Assembly (NCBI GenBank): GCA_023398495.1
Contig: JAEWSG010000227.1
Span: forward strand, 1 to 64,000
Direction: 5' to 3'
From: Bacillota bacterium
GTDB lineage: Bacteria; Bacillota; Clostridia; Acetivibrionales; Acetivibrionaceae
Length of the DNA: 64,000 nucleotides
Shown here: positions 8,654-17,190 of the stretch, in pieces
How positions within the stretch are numbered: position 1 is the stretch's first letter
Layout of the letters: every line of letters starts with the position of its first letter
Position numbers and translations under genes: made by a program
Notes under the pieces: model-generated
What the model was told of the DNA's origin: nothing
Databases searched by the model: none
What the model saw: the letters and a program-made list of their open reading frames with translations, nothing else

Positions 8654-8752
8654 AAATCGTGAAAATGATTTTCAAGGATAAATTGAATTTTCACGATAAT
8701 AAATCAAGGAAATTGAAGTGCGGTGCAAAATCTTTATCGTGTTCAATATAAT
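8654..8752 (+). repeat. Family A structured repeat, copy 3
   Basis: The best-formed left hairpin of the family: ATCGTGAAAAT pairs with ATTTTCACGAT around a loop of about 20 bases. It is followed by AATAAATCAAGGAAATTGAAG and the second stem closed by ATTGAA/TTCAAT. It fills much of the gap between the discoidin gene terminator and the response regulator gene, ending about 50 bases before that start, so it may lie in the 5' leader. Confidence 0.85.
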
Positions 8753-8800
8753 AATGTTTTAAATACGGTAATTTTTTATTTTTTATCTGAAAGGTGAAAA

Positions 8801-9466
8801 ATGGGGATGATTAGGGTACTGGTTGTTGATGATGTTGCTATTCTTAGAAACAGTATAAAATTTATGTTGGAAGTAAGTAAAGAAATCGAGGTTGTCGGAA
8901 CGGCATCAAACGGGAGGGAAGCCTTTGAAAAGTGCTCGGAGCTGCTTCCGGACATAGTGCTTATGGATCTTAAGATGCCTGGTGTTGATGGGGTTGAAGC
9001 TACGGAGATTATCAAGGAAAAGTATCCTCAGATAAAAGTAATGATATTGACTACATTCAAGGAAGAAGAGGATATTCAAGCAGCTATAGGAAGCGGAGCC
9101 GACGGCTACATACTTAAGGATATTGAGCCAGAAGAGCTTACAGCAGCTATTAAAAATGCCTATAAGGGTTTTTATACAGTACATAAGGATGTTTTTGAAT
9201 CTATAGCAAGAAAAAGCAAAAAATCAGAACCAGAAACCCAACACATCCAAGGATTGTTTGACAAAAGCGGTAAACCGCTCTTATCGCTACAGGATATTGA
9301 AATTATAAGACATCTGGTTAATGGTAAAAGCTATAAGGAAATATCAAAAATAATGTTCATATCCGAGGGACACATCAGAAATCAGATATCAAAAATATTG
9401 AGAAAGCTGGATCTTACGGATCGCATGCAACTTTCACTTTTTGCTGTAAAGAATAAAATTCTGTAA
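8801..9466 (+). CDS. NarL/LuxR-family response regulator
   Basis: DNA-binding transcriptional regulator of 221 residues. The receiver domain (about 4-125) has the acidic pair Asp10-Asp11, the phosphoacceptor Asp56 in LMDLKMPGVDG and the conserved Lys near 105. A linker leads to a LuxR-type helix-turn-helix at the C-terminus (LSLQDIEIIRHLVNGKSYKEI, then SEGHIRNQISKI). An AAGGTG motif supports the ATG at 8801; a second in-frame ATG lies two codons later. The two downstream sensor kinases, of the HisKA_3 class normally paired with NarL-type regulators, are the probable partners. Its targets are unknown. Confidence 0.92.
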   Translation: MGMIRVLVVDDVAILRNSIKFMLEVSKEIEVVGTASNGREAFEKCSELLPDIVLMDLKMPGVDGVEATEIIKEKYPQIKVMILTTFKEEEDIQAAIGSGADGYILKDIEPEELTAAIKNAYKGFYTVHKDVFESIARKSKKSEPETQHIQGLFDKSGKPLLSLQDIEIIRHLVNGKSYKEISKIMFISEGHIRNQISKILRKLDLTDRMQLSLFAVKNKIL

Positions 9467-9620
9467 ATGTTACAAAATGCAATTAAAATCATTACGTTTG
9501 TTACTTGAAATATTATAATAAAAGGCGTATAAATATATTAAATACGAAGCTTAGTTTAGTCTTAACTTCATTTGCTTATTGCAATTATTTAAAAGTAAAG
9601 TCAGTATTTTAAAACAAAAA

Positions 9621-9725
9621 GTGCCTCATAACAAAATTGATTTCTAGAGCGTGCAAGGCTTAGAAAAAAGGATGTGCATTTTGCATAATTCATTTCTGGA
9701 AATGAATTATGTTCAAAAGCACTAG
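9621..9725 (-). repeat. Family B repeat, copy 1 (reverse)
   Basis: Read on the minus strand it begins CTAGTGCTTTTGAAC, has a near-perfect palindrome CATAATTCATTTC/GAAATGAATTATG, continues CAAAATGCACATCC and ends ATGAGGCAC. The first 60 bases match the copy at 60137-60254 almost exactly, and the last 40 match the copy at 34683-34790. It lies between the response regulator and the first kinase gene, ending 17 bases before the kinase ATG. Confidence 0.85.
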
Positions 9726-9742
9726 CAAGGAATAGATTAAAT

Positions 9743-11509
9743 ATGACTAATCTAATAATAAATTATATACTAATGGCAATAACATTTGTTTACGCTTCTG
9801 CATTATTTTGTGATATATATTTCAAAGCAAAAAGTATTAAGGCAAAAATAAATTTACTGTTTTTACCTTTATCAATAATCATATTGTCTACAGGATATTT
9901 ACTCGAGCTTTCAACTGAAGGGGAATTTATATACTCTCTGTTTTCCTGTACGTTTACATATATCGGTCTTTGTTTTATAGGTTATTCATGGTTCATATTT
10001 GCTTCTTTTATTTCATTCAATAATAGAAAAAAAGCATCCAAATTTAATATTATAGCCGTTATTCCTACTGTTATGATTCTGCTTATAATAGCCAAACCAC
10101 TATATAATTTGGAAGGTATTCGCCCATATCATTCAGTTGAAATGCGTTTTAATTCCGGGTACTTTTTTATACTAGCTCTTGGAGGAGTATATGTATTTTT
10201 GTCCAACATTATCCTGTTGTACAGTTTTTCAAGAAATCCTGGGTTTTCATATAAGCACAAGATTACTTTTTTGCTTATTTTAGCTTTTCTGCCAGTTTCT
10301 TTTTATGTCAGAATTCAGTATTTGAGACACTTTGAACTGGTACCGCTTTGTCTGCTTGCAGGCCATCATACAATTTTGTATTCAGCTTCAGTTGACTACA
10401 AACTCTTTGATATTGTTCCAAGGTCAATTGCAACTATTGTTCAAAATATGGAACTATCCATCCTAATAACAAATAATAAAAATAATGTAGTAAACTTTAA
10501 CTCTTCTTTCGTGAACTCCTTTGGAAGCGTGTCAAGTATTAAAGAATCTGATCCTTTAGAGGTATTCGTCGAAAATTTAAAACAATTTACGGTATCAGAT
10601 CAGGAAAGTCAGACTATATTTGATGCTATGCTCAAGGATATGGATAAAAATGTATCTGGTAACATTCATGTGCATGCTACCTTGGATAAATGGTATTTTG
10701 TATTGATGCAAAATGTAATGAACAGGAAAGGAAAAAAAATAGGGAAGCTTATTTCCTTTAATGATATTACTGCAATTAATAATTTAAATCAAAACCTTAA
10801 GCAAAAAAATTGTGAACTAAAAAAAATAAACCTGGAATTAAAAAATACAAACGAGAAAATCCTTAGGCACACGCTAATGTCTGAAGAACTGGCTATAACC
10901 AGAGAAAGAAACCGTATATTAAGTGAGTTGCATGATACTATAGGCCAGTCTTATACCAGTAACCTTGCACTTACAAGATGTGCCGAGACTTTTTTATTAT
11001 CAAATCGGAGAGAGGAAGCTTTAGGAGCTTTAGAAGAAATGGCTTCCACTACAAAGGAATTGCTTTTAAATATAACCTCTTCAGTTAATGATAAGAATAT
11101 AATTACACAGCAGCAGTCTCTTAACGACATGCTGAAAAAGTTGATTAAACCCTATCGAAAGTCAGACATAGCAATTGAATTTAGACTTAATACAGATGCA
11201 GAAAGGTTAGAATACAAGATAAGTCATAACATTTACAGGATATGCCAGGAGTCCATCAATAACTCTTTAAAGCATGGTATGGCTAAAAACATATATGTTT
11301 CAATTGAAGAAATAAATAATAGAATAATTCTTGAAATTTCTGATGACGGAATTGGCTGTGATTTAGTATATAAGGGAATTGGATTAAAAGGGATAGAATA
11401 CAGGATATCGGAAATTGACGGTGAAGTATTATTTACATCTGATAAATCCAGGCAGAAAGGATTTATTGTACGGGCTGAAATACCAATAAAGGGGGTGTCA
11501 AAACCATGA
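9743..11509 (+). CDS. Membrane sensor histidine kinase (7TM, PAS, HisKA_3)
   Basis: Signal-sensing kinase expected to phosphorylate the NarL-type regulator. Residues 1-215 hold about seven hydrophobic helices (the kinase N-terminal 7TM type). A PAS-like region spans about 225-345, and a Lys/Asn/Glu-rich coiled coil 345-380. The dimerisation and phosphotransfer segment is RERNRILSELHDTIGQ, with the phosphoacceptor His397. The ATPase domain has the N-box QESINNSLKHG and G-box DDGIGCD...GIGLKGI. All the catalytic features of a HisKA_3 kinase are present. The last four bases overlap the next gene (ATGA), so the two kinases are probably made together. Confidence 0.92.
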   Translation: MTNLIINYILMAITFVYASALFCDIYFKAKSIKAKINLLFLPLSIIILSTGYLLELSTEGEFIYSLFSCTFTYIGLCFIGYSWFIFASFISFNNRKKASKFNIIAVIPTVMILLIIAKPLYNLEGIRPYHSVEMRFNSGYFFILALGGVYVFLSNIILLYSFSRNPGFSYKHKITFLLILAFLPVSFYVRIQYLRHFELVPLCLLAGHHTILYSASVDYKLFDIVPRSIATIVQNMELSILITNNKNNVVNFNSSFVNSFGSVSSIKESDPLEVFVENLKQFTVSDQESQTIFDAMLKDMDKNVSGNIHVHATLDKWYFVLMQNVMNRKGKKIGKLISFNDITAINNLNQNLKQKNCELKKINLELKNTNEKILRHTLMSEELAITRERNRILSELHDTIGQSYTSNLALTRCAETFLLSNRREEALGALEEMASTTKELLLNITSSVNDKNIITQQQSLNDMLKKLIKPYRKSDIAIEFRLNTDAERLEYKISHNIYRICQESINNSLKHGMAKNIYVSIEEINNRIILEISDDGIGCDLVYKGIGLKGIEYRISEIDGEVLFTSDKSRQKGFIVRAEIPIKGVSKP

Positions 11510-13362
11510 AGCTTTTCGAGTGTTTTGAAATCAAAGATTTTTTCCATACTGAGCAGTGGAGCTTTAAAATTTTTGATAGGTTCTGGAACCCTGAGCAAAT
11601 TTCTGCACTATCACAGGTCATAACTATTTTTATAGGCTTATTTTTGATATTCTTTGTTTATCATAATGCCAAAAGGGACAATGTTTTAAAAAGCTACATA
11701 TTCATGAATTTATCTATGATTATCTGGACAATAGGACTTGTTTTTGAAAACATTTCTAATGCAAGCACATATTTAACACGGTTTGGGCCGTTATGTTTTT
11801 CCTATTTAGGAATTTGCACAATGGGACCTGGATGGCTTATATTCTGTTTGTATCTGACCGAAAATAAATGGGCTAATAAGCGTAAAAATATTTTCCTGCT
11901 TTTTATTCCTCATGGAATTTTTTATATTTTACTGTTAACCAACTATTTTCATCAATTTATGTATATTGCACCTCATAATGACCGAAGAAGGTTTGGATTG
12001 GGGTATTATGCCTTGTTTTTTACAATAGTGGTTTATATTGTTGCAGGATTAATAATTCTTTCCCAAAAACAGTATAAAGATAAACAAAGGATAGGACGTA
12101 AAATATTCTTCATGGTTTTGATATTTGCAATATTGTTAATGAATCTTATTTTACAACTCTTATTTAGCTGGAAGATTGAGGCTAAGCCTCTGTTATTTGT
12201 GCTTTTTTCATCAGTCTTATTTTTCTACGGCTCATTGCGCTACAACTTTTTCAGCATAGTTCCTGTTTCCTTCTCTTCATTAATAAACTCAATGGATGAT
12301 AGTGTTCTGATAATAGACGATGATTCCAATGTAGTTAGTTTTAACAATTCACTCACCAGGCTAATATCAGAAAAGGGTGTTCTTAAGAAAGATAAATCAG
12401 CCCTCGGGTTTGTAGAACACCTTAAGAAAATATCCAAGCAAACACCTGAAAGCCAACTTTTACTTAATTCCATGCTGCTCTCTGAATTCAAGTCTGACAA
12501 CTCAATTTTAAACATCAATCAAGGAATAACAAAATTTTTAAAAGTTGATATACAACATATTTCAAATAAAAAAGGACAGTTATTATCAAAGATTATAGTG
12601 TTTTCAGACGTAACAGAATTCAATAATCTCAATACGGAACTTGAAAATAAAAATAGTGAAATATTATCTTTGAATCAACAACTTATGGATGTTAATGAAG
12701 AACTTTTAAGACAATCACTTATAGCGGAGGAGATTGCAATAACCAATGAGCGGAACAGGATACTGAAAGAGTTGTATACTTCTATTGAAGATACTTTTAA
12801 AGAAATTCTTAAGATGACAGATATATGCAGAAAGTCAATCCTTATTAAGGATGGTAATGTTGAAGCAAACTTAAAAAGAATGATTCAAACTACAAAGGAT
12901 GGTTTAAATGAAATAAGGAGTTCAATATATTATCAGAAGAACAAGTTGATTGAAAACGACATCTTTGTTAAAACACTTGAAAAGCCTTTAATGGGAAAAA
13001 GCAGCATGAATATACAGATATTTTTTGAGGGTGCAAAAAAAGTCATACCCTATCCTATCCGATACACAATTTACATTACATGCCGGGAAACACTTGAAAA
13101 CTCATGTGCCAAACGTCAGGCAAAAACTGTATATATAATTCTGCAATCCGGCGAATCAAGCTTTAATATGATAATAACCGATGATGGAAAAGGCAGTGAT
13201 AATTTTGAATCAGATAAAGGATTAAAGTTAATTAAAAATATGTGCCATGAGTTGGGGGGGACAATAAATTATGGCTCTTTAGATGAAAATCAAGGCTTTT
13301 CACTTCATATGGAATTACCTTTTAGATCTTTCCCCCTTGACGAAAATTCGCTTGGTTCATGA
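11506..13362 (+). CDS. Paralogous sensor kinase lacking the phosphoacceptor histidine
   Basis: Same architecture as the preceding kinase: about seven or eight N-terminal helices, PAS-like region, coiled coil, HisKA_3-like helix and ATPase fold, 618 residues. The phosphotransfer helix aligns clearly (NERNRILKELYTSIED against RERNRILSELHDTIGQ), but the histidine is replaced by Tyr424 and the following DTIGQ is lost. The ATPase domain keeps the second Asp-Gly box as DDGKGSD but has a changed N-box (RETLENSCAKRQ). Autophosphorylation is therefore unlikely; a role as a pseudokinase that partners or restrains the first kinase is an inference. The frame is intact, so this is not simple decay. The start overlaps the upstream stop. 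Confidence 0.87.
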   Translation: MKLFECFEIKDFFHTEQWSFKIFDRFWNPEQISALSQVITIFIGLFLIFFVYHNAKRDNVLKSYIFMNLSMIIWTIGLVFENISNASTYLTRFGPLCFSYLGICTMGPGWLIFCLYLTENKWANKRKNIFLLFIPHGIFYILLLTNYFHQFMYIAPHNDRRRFGLGYYALFFTIVVYIVAGLIILSQKQYKDKQRIGRKIFFMVLIFAILLMNLILQLLFSWKIEAKPLLFVLFSSVLFFYGSLRYNFFSIVPVSFSSLINSMDDSVLIIDDDSNVVSFNNSLTRLISEKGVLKKDKSALGFVEHLKKISKQTPESQLLLNSMLLSEFKSDNSILNINQGITKFLKVDIQHISNKKGQLLSKIIVFSDVTEFNNLNTELENKNSEILSLNQQLMDVNEELLRQSLIAEEIAITNERNRILKELYTSIEDTFKEILKMTDICRKSILIKDGNVEANLKRMIQTTKDGLNEIRSSIYYQKNKLIENDIFVKTLEKPLMGKSSMNIQIFFEGAKKVIPYPIRYTIYITCRETLENSCAKRQAKTVYIILQSGESSFNMIITDDGKGSDNFESDKGLKLIKNMCHELGGTINYGSLDENQGFSLHMELPFRSFPLDENSLGS

Positions 13363-13453
13363 CTTTTCTTGTCCGGCTCTAAAACTTGCTTCACTAGGTT
13401 TCTTAAATATTTTTCTTAACTTAAATAATATCCACCCAATTCACTCAAAATGC

Positions 13454-13501
13454 TTGACAGTGTCAAATGGATAAATTATAATAATTTGAGAATGATTCTT
13501 A
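13454..13501 (+). promoter_or_regulatory. Consensus promoter with Fur/PerR-type operator
   Basis: TTGACA (13454-13459), 17-base spacer, TATAAT (13477-13482): a perfect sigma-A promoter. A 7-1-7 inverted repeat, TGAGAAT-G-ATTCTTA (13487-13501), covers the expected start site and matches the Fur box TGATAAT-N-ATTATCA at 11 of 14 positions. TTGACA also forms part of a perfect palindrome with TGTCAA (13454-13466). Autoregulation of the following perR-like gene, and control of rubrerythrin with it, is the natural reading. Confidence 0.75.
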
Positions 13502-13523
13502 TTCTTATTTTGAGGTGTTTGTC

Positions 13524-13904
13524 TTGACGAAAAATAGAAAATTGATTTTGGAAATTATCAAATCATCCGATAAACATTTGACAGCAGATGAAATATATAT
13601 GAAAGCAAAAAAAATACAGCCCTTCATAGCTGTGGGTACTGTTTACAGAAATTTAACACTCATGGAGAAGGACGGAGAAATCAGGCGAATTGCTATTGCG
13701 AATGTATCCGACAGATTTGACAAATCTACTCATTTGCATGAGCATCTTGTATGTCAGAAATGTAGAGCGTTATCAGACATTTTCCTTCCTGATTTACAAG
13801 ATTACTTGGAAAAACAAACGGGAATTAAAATCTCAGGCTATGACTTAAATTTAAAATATATTTGTGACGAATGCCAAAAGGAGGGGTCGAATGAGAAAAT
13901 ATAA
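13524..13904 (+). CDS. perR: PerR-like peroxide-responsive Fur-family repressor
   Basis: Metal-dependent repressor. The 126 residues hold a winged helix (TADEIY...VGTVYRNL) and a dimerisation domain. The structural zinc site CQKC/CDEC is complete. The regulatory metal site looks PerR-like: His in KHLTADE, Asp in DRFDKS, two His in HLHEH, and Asp rather than Glu in LSDI, the residue that separates PerR from Fur. The TTG at 13524 is chosen as start because TGAGG lies eight bases upstream; the GTG at 13515 falls inside that ribosome binding site. The rubrerythrin gene follows by 95 bases, fitting a peroxide defence unit. The PerR-versus-Fur assignment rests on these residues only. Confidence 0.85.
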   Translation: MTKNRKLILEIIKSSDKHLTADEIYMKAKKIQPFIAVGTVYRNLTLMEKDGEIRRIAIANVSDRFDKSTHLHEHLVCQKCRALSDIFLPDLQDYLEKQTGIKISGYDLNLKYICDECQKEGSNEKI

Positions 13905-13999
13905 AGGATTTTCCGTTAGAAGCGGCTGAGAAGTTGTTAAATAAGCTCAAAAGAGCTAAAACAAATATAGAAAATAAAGAAAACAAAGGAGAGAATACC

Positions 14000-14533
14000 A
14001 TGAATTTAAAAGGGTCAAAAACAGAAAAAAATCTTATGGAAGCATTTGCAGGTGAGTCACAGGCAAGAAATAAATACACATATTTTGCATCTGTTGCAAA
14101 AAAAGAAGGGTATGAGCAGATAGCTGCAATATTTGAAGAAACAGCAAATAATGAAAAAGAACATGCAAAGCTTTGGTTCAAAGCTCTTGGCGAGCTTGGA
14201 GACACTGCTGCCAATCTGCTTCATGCAGCAGAAGGTGAAAACTACGAGTGGACTGATATGTACGAGGGCTTTGCAAAAGATGCAGAAGCAGAAGGTTTTA
14301 CAGCTCTAGCTGCACAGTTTAGAATGGTTGCAAAGATTGAAAAGGCTCACGAAGAAAGATATCGTGCACTTCTTAAAAATGTGGAAATGCAAAAGGTATT
14401 TGAAAAATCAGAAGAAACCATGTGGGAATGCCGTAACTGTGGACATCTTGTTATGGGTAAGAAAGCTCCGGAGCTTTGTCCTGTTTGTGCACATCCAAAA
14501 AGCTTTTTTGAAGTAAGGAAAGAAAACTATTAA
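14000..14533 (+). CDS. rbr: Rubrerythrin
   Basis: Cytoplasmic peroxide reductase of anaerobes. The 177 residues comprise a ferritin-like four-helix domain with the diiron ligands in FAGESQARNKYTYF, NNEKEHAK and IEKAHEERY, then a rubredoxin-like iron site at the C-terminus (CRNCGH and CPVCAH). Both halves are complete. The frame is open upstream to 13934, but AAAGGAGAG lies correctly for the ATG at 14000 and that gives the usual family N-terminus. Placed after a PerR-like repressor, it is probably derepressed by peroxide. Confidence 0.95.
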   Translation: MNLKGSKTEKNLMEAFAGESQARNKYTYFASVAKKEGYEQIAAIFEETANNEKEHAKLWFKALGELGDTAANLLHAAEGENYEWTDMYEGFAKDAEAEGFTALAAQFRMVAKIEKAHEERYRALLKNVEMQKVFEKSEETMWECRNCGHLVMGKKAPELCPVCAHPKSFFEVRKENY

Positions 14534-14585
14534 TTTTACCAGTACACATATATTATTGAAAAATTTATTAAGTTGATAAGGCAAA

Positions 14586-14618
14586 GCAAGCCCTTGTGGT
14601 CAGGGGCTTGTTTTGTGC
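14586..14618 (+). terminator. Rho-independent terminator after rubrerythrin
   Basis: AGCAAGCCCTTG pairs with CAGGGGCTTGTTTT around a four-base loop, ending in a T-tract. Confidence 0.85.
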
Positions 14619-14643
14619 TTTAAGAGGCCAGATATGCTACTAA

Positions 14644-14749
14644 CCTGTTTTAGTGTCAAATGATGCATAAGCGGAAGGGCTCGATGCCCCGAAGCTTTTG
14701 ATTTTTGCGAAGGGCTTGCAATTGAATCGTTTGACACTAAAACAACAGG
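14644..14749. mobile_element. 106-bp inverted-repeat element (MITE-like)
   Basis: The left end (14644-14664, CCTGTTTTAGTGTCAAATGA and one more base) and the right end (14726-14749) are inverted copies of each other, differing by one substitution and a three-base insertion. The shared core is TTTAGTGTCAAA. The interior is more GC-rich than its surroundings and contains CGAAGC/GCGAAG motifs. It has no coding capacity. A short element with matched ends in an intergenic space fits a non-autonomous transposable element or its remnant. No clear target-site duplication is visible. The rest of the 14534-14968 gap shows nothing else I can name. Confidence 0.6.
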
Positions 14750-14968
14750 CACAAACTTTTATCCAGAACATTATTTACCGCACTCCGTAAAGTATAGTTA
14801 ATTCTCTCAACCTACACTGCGGGTATACTAAGAAATGTAAAAGAATACAATTAGCTTAAGTTTTACAGTCTAGATCATGTAAATTACCACACTCATATGT
14901 TATAATATTTTATATTAGAAATACTTACTATAAGCAAATGAAAATACAATACTGTTGGAGCGGATTAA

Positions 14969-17140
14969 ATGGAAAATATAGAGGACACAACCAACAAAAT
15001 TGAAAATCCCAATCTGGAAATGGCCTTCAATTTTGTTCAATATACCAATAGAAATGTTTTTCTGACTGGAAAAGCCGGTACCGGGAAAACTACATTTCTG
15101 CACAATTTAAAAAAGGTATCGCCAAAACGTATGGTGGTTGTGGCACCTACAGGAGTGGCTGCTATCAATGCCGGGGGCGTCACCATTCACTCGTTTTTCC
15201 AGTTGCCCTTCGGACCCTTTGTTCCTGCGGGTAATGACGAATACAGTAAAGAAAACAAGAACGTACAGAAGTTTTCACGAGAAAAGATTAATATCCTTCG
15301 AAGTATGGATCTCCTGGTAATAGATGAAATCAGTATGGTTCGTGCTGATATGCTTGATGCGATAGATGATGTACTAAGAAGGTTCAAAAACAGGAATAAG
15401 CCCTTTGGCGGAGTTCAATTGCTTATGATAGGTGATATCCAACAATTGGCACCTGTCATAAAAGATGACGAATGGGCTATTTTAAAACAATGGTATCAGT
15501 CCATATATTTTTTTAATAGCAGGGCACTGATGATGACCCAGTATATAAGTATCGAATTAACCCATATCTATAGGCAAAAGGATTCTGAGTTCATCGCTTT
15601 GCTCAACAAAGTAAGGGACAACAGAATTGATGCCGATGTATTAAGCCAACTCAATAAAAGGTACAACCCTGAATTTGTGAAGAAAATACCCGATGGATAT
15701 ATCATGCTGACTACTCACAATTATCAGGCAAAGTCGATTAATGAAAGAAAACTTGCACAGATTAATACCGCTGAACGCCGTTTCAAAGCATTAACCAACG
15801 GTGATTTTCCAGAATACTCATTTCCAACAGATAATGAGCTTGTGTTGAAAGAAGGAGCTCAGGTAATGTTTGTAAAAAACGATGCATCCAGAGAAAAGTT
15901 GTTTTATAACGGCAAAATAGGGGTTATTGAAAAAATAAACAAGGACAGTATACGTGTAAAGTGCAACGGGGATGAGGACAGTATTACTGTCGAACTAGCG
16001 GAATGGCAGAATATTAAATACTCCATCAATGAAACCACTGAAGAGATTCAGGAGGAAGTAGCGGGGACTTTTATTCAGTACCCCTTGAAGCTTGCATGGG
16101 CAATTACCATTCACAAGAGCCAGGGGCTGACTTTTGAAAGAGCCATTATTGATGCAAGTGCTGCCTTCGCCCATGGTCAGGTTTATGTGGCTTTGAGCAG
16201 GTGCAAGACTCTTGAGGGCTTGGTACTTGGTTCTGAATTGACGGCGAGGAGCATAGTCAGTGACGCAACAGTCCGGAATTTTTCAACGGAGGTCTCAAAG
16301 AACCAACCAGGCAAAGTTGAACTGGACAGATTTAAATATGATTACCAGAAGGAACTTTTAATGGAACTGTATGATTTTAGTTGGCTTTCAAGGCAGTTGG
16401 GATATTGCCGGAAGCTGTACAATGAGAATGCAGGCAGTTTGCATGAAGGTTTGATGCTTGCAATAGATCAGATGATGGCAGTTGTTAACGTTGATTTGCT
16501 AACTGTTTCTGAGAAGTTTAAACCACATCTCGACAAAATGTTGGAGCTTGAACCTGACGCAGAAAAAAATCAACAGTTGCAGGAGCGTATGATAAAGGCG
16601 TCAGGGTATTATACCGAAAAGATAAGTAACGGAGTTTTAAAGGTTCTTGAGGATATAACTGTTGAAAGCGATAATAAGAGTGTAAAAAAGAGTGTTGTAA
16701 AAGCACTGGATAAAGTAAAAACAGAAATTTTTATTAAGCAGGCATGTTTTGAAAATTGTCGGCAAGGATTTATAGTGAAAGACTTCTTAGACGCCCGAGC
16801 GAAGGCTTCAATAGAGAAGCCTCAGCAAAAGGAGAAAGAAAAGAAGCAGAAGGAACCAAAGGGTGCTGTTAGTGAATTTATATCTAAAACCTTAAGTCAC
16901 CCCGAGCTGTTTGAACTGCTCAAAAAGTGGAGAATGCGCAAGGCAGAAGAGTTTGATCAACCGGCATTTTTTGTATTACACCAGAAGTGCTTGATCCAGA
17001 TTGTTGAACAATTACCTACGACCTTACAAAAGTTGCGTAAAATAAAAGGAATTGGAAAGAAAAAAGTAGAAAGCTTTGGGGAAGAGATTCTTGAAATTAT
17101 AGACCGCTACTGTGAAGAGAATGATATTAAGAGAGGTTAA
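14969..17140 (+). CDS. Pif1/RecD-like helicase with C-terminal HRDC-type domain
   Basis: Superfamily 1 DNA helicase of 723 residues. Seen motifs: Walker A GKAGTGKTT at about 34-42, APTGVAAINAGG, Walker B LLVIDEISMV, GDIQQLAPV, the UvrD/RecD C-terminal motif TIHKSQGLTFERAIID and the VALSRC box. Residues about 640-720 form a helical HRDC/HTH_40-like nucleic-acid-binding domain (LPTTLQKLRKIKGIGKKK). A Lys/Glu-rich linker precedes it. It probably acts in repair or replication fork processing; the substrate is not evident. It is followed 50 bases later by polC. The ATG at 14969 is preceded by a GGAG motif. Confidence 0.87.
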   Translation: MENIEDTTNKIENPNLEMAFNFVQYTNRNVFLTGKAGTGKTTFLHNLKKVSPKRMVVVAPTGVAAINAGGVTIHSFFQLPFGPFVPAGNDEYSKENKNVQKFSREKINILRSMDLLVIDEISMVRADMLDAIDDVLRRFKNRNKPFGGVQLLMIGDIQQLAPVIKDDEWAILKQWYQSIYFFNSRALMMTQYISIELTHIYRQKDSEFIALLNKVRDNRIDADVLSQLNKRYNPEFVKKIPDGYIMLTTHNYQAKSINERKLAQINTAERRFKALTNGDFPEYSFPTDNELVLKEGAQVMFVKNDASREKLFYNGKIGVIEKINKDSIRVKCNGDEDSITVELAEWQNIKYSINETTEEIQEEVAGTFIQYPLKLAWAITIHKSQGLTFERAIIDASAAFAHGQVYVALSRCKTLEGLVLGSELTARSIVSDATVRNFSTEVSKNQPGKVELDRFKYDYQKELLMELYDFSWLSRQLGYCRKLYNENAGSLHEGLMLAIDQMMAVVNVDLLTVSEKFKPHLDKMLELEPDAEKNQQLQERMIKASGYYTEKISNGVLKVLEDITVESDNKSVKKSVVKALDKVKTEIFIKQACFENCRQGFIVKDFLDARAKASIEKPQQKEKEKKQKEPKGAVSEFISKTLSHPELFELLKKWRMRKAEEFDQPAFFVLHQKCLIQIVEQLPTTLQKLRKIKGIGKKKVESFGEEILEIIDRYCEENDIKRG

Positions 17141-17190
17141 GGACCAAATCATAGCGGATTGATATACTAAGAAGTGTTGGAGGAAAAACC

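Noticed and set aside
13283..13474. 63-codon frame between the pseudokinase and perR
   Set aside because: It overlaps the kinase end out of frame and the perR promoter, and has no ribosome binding site or family resemblance.
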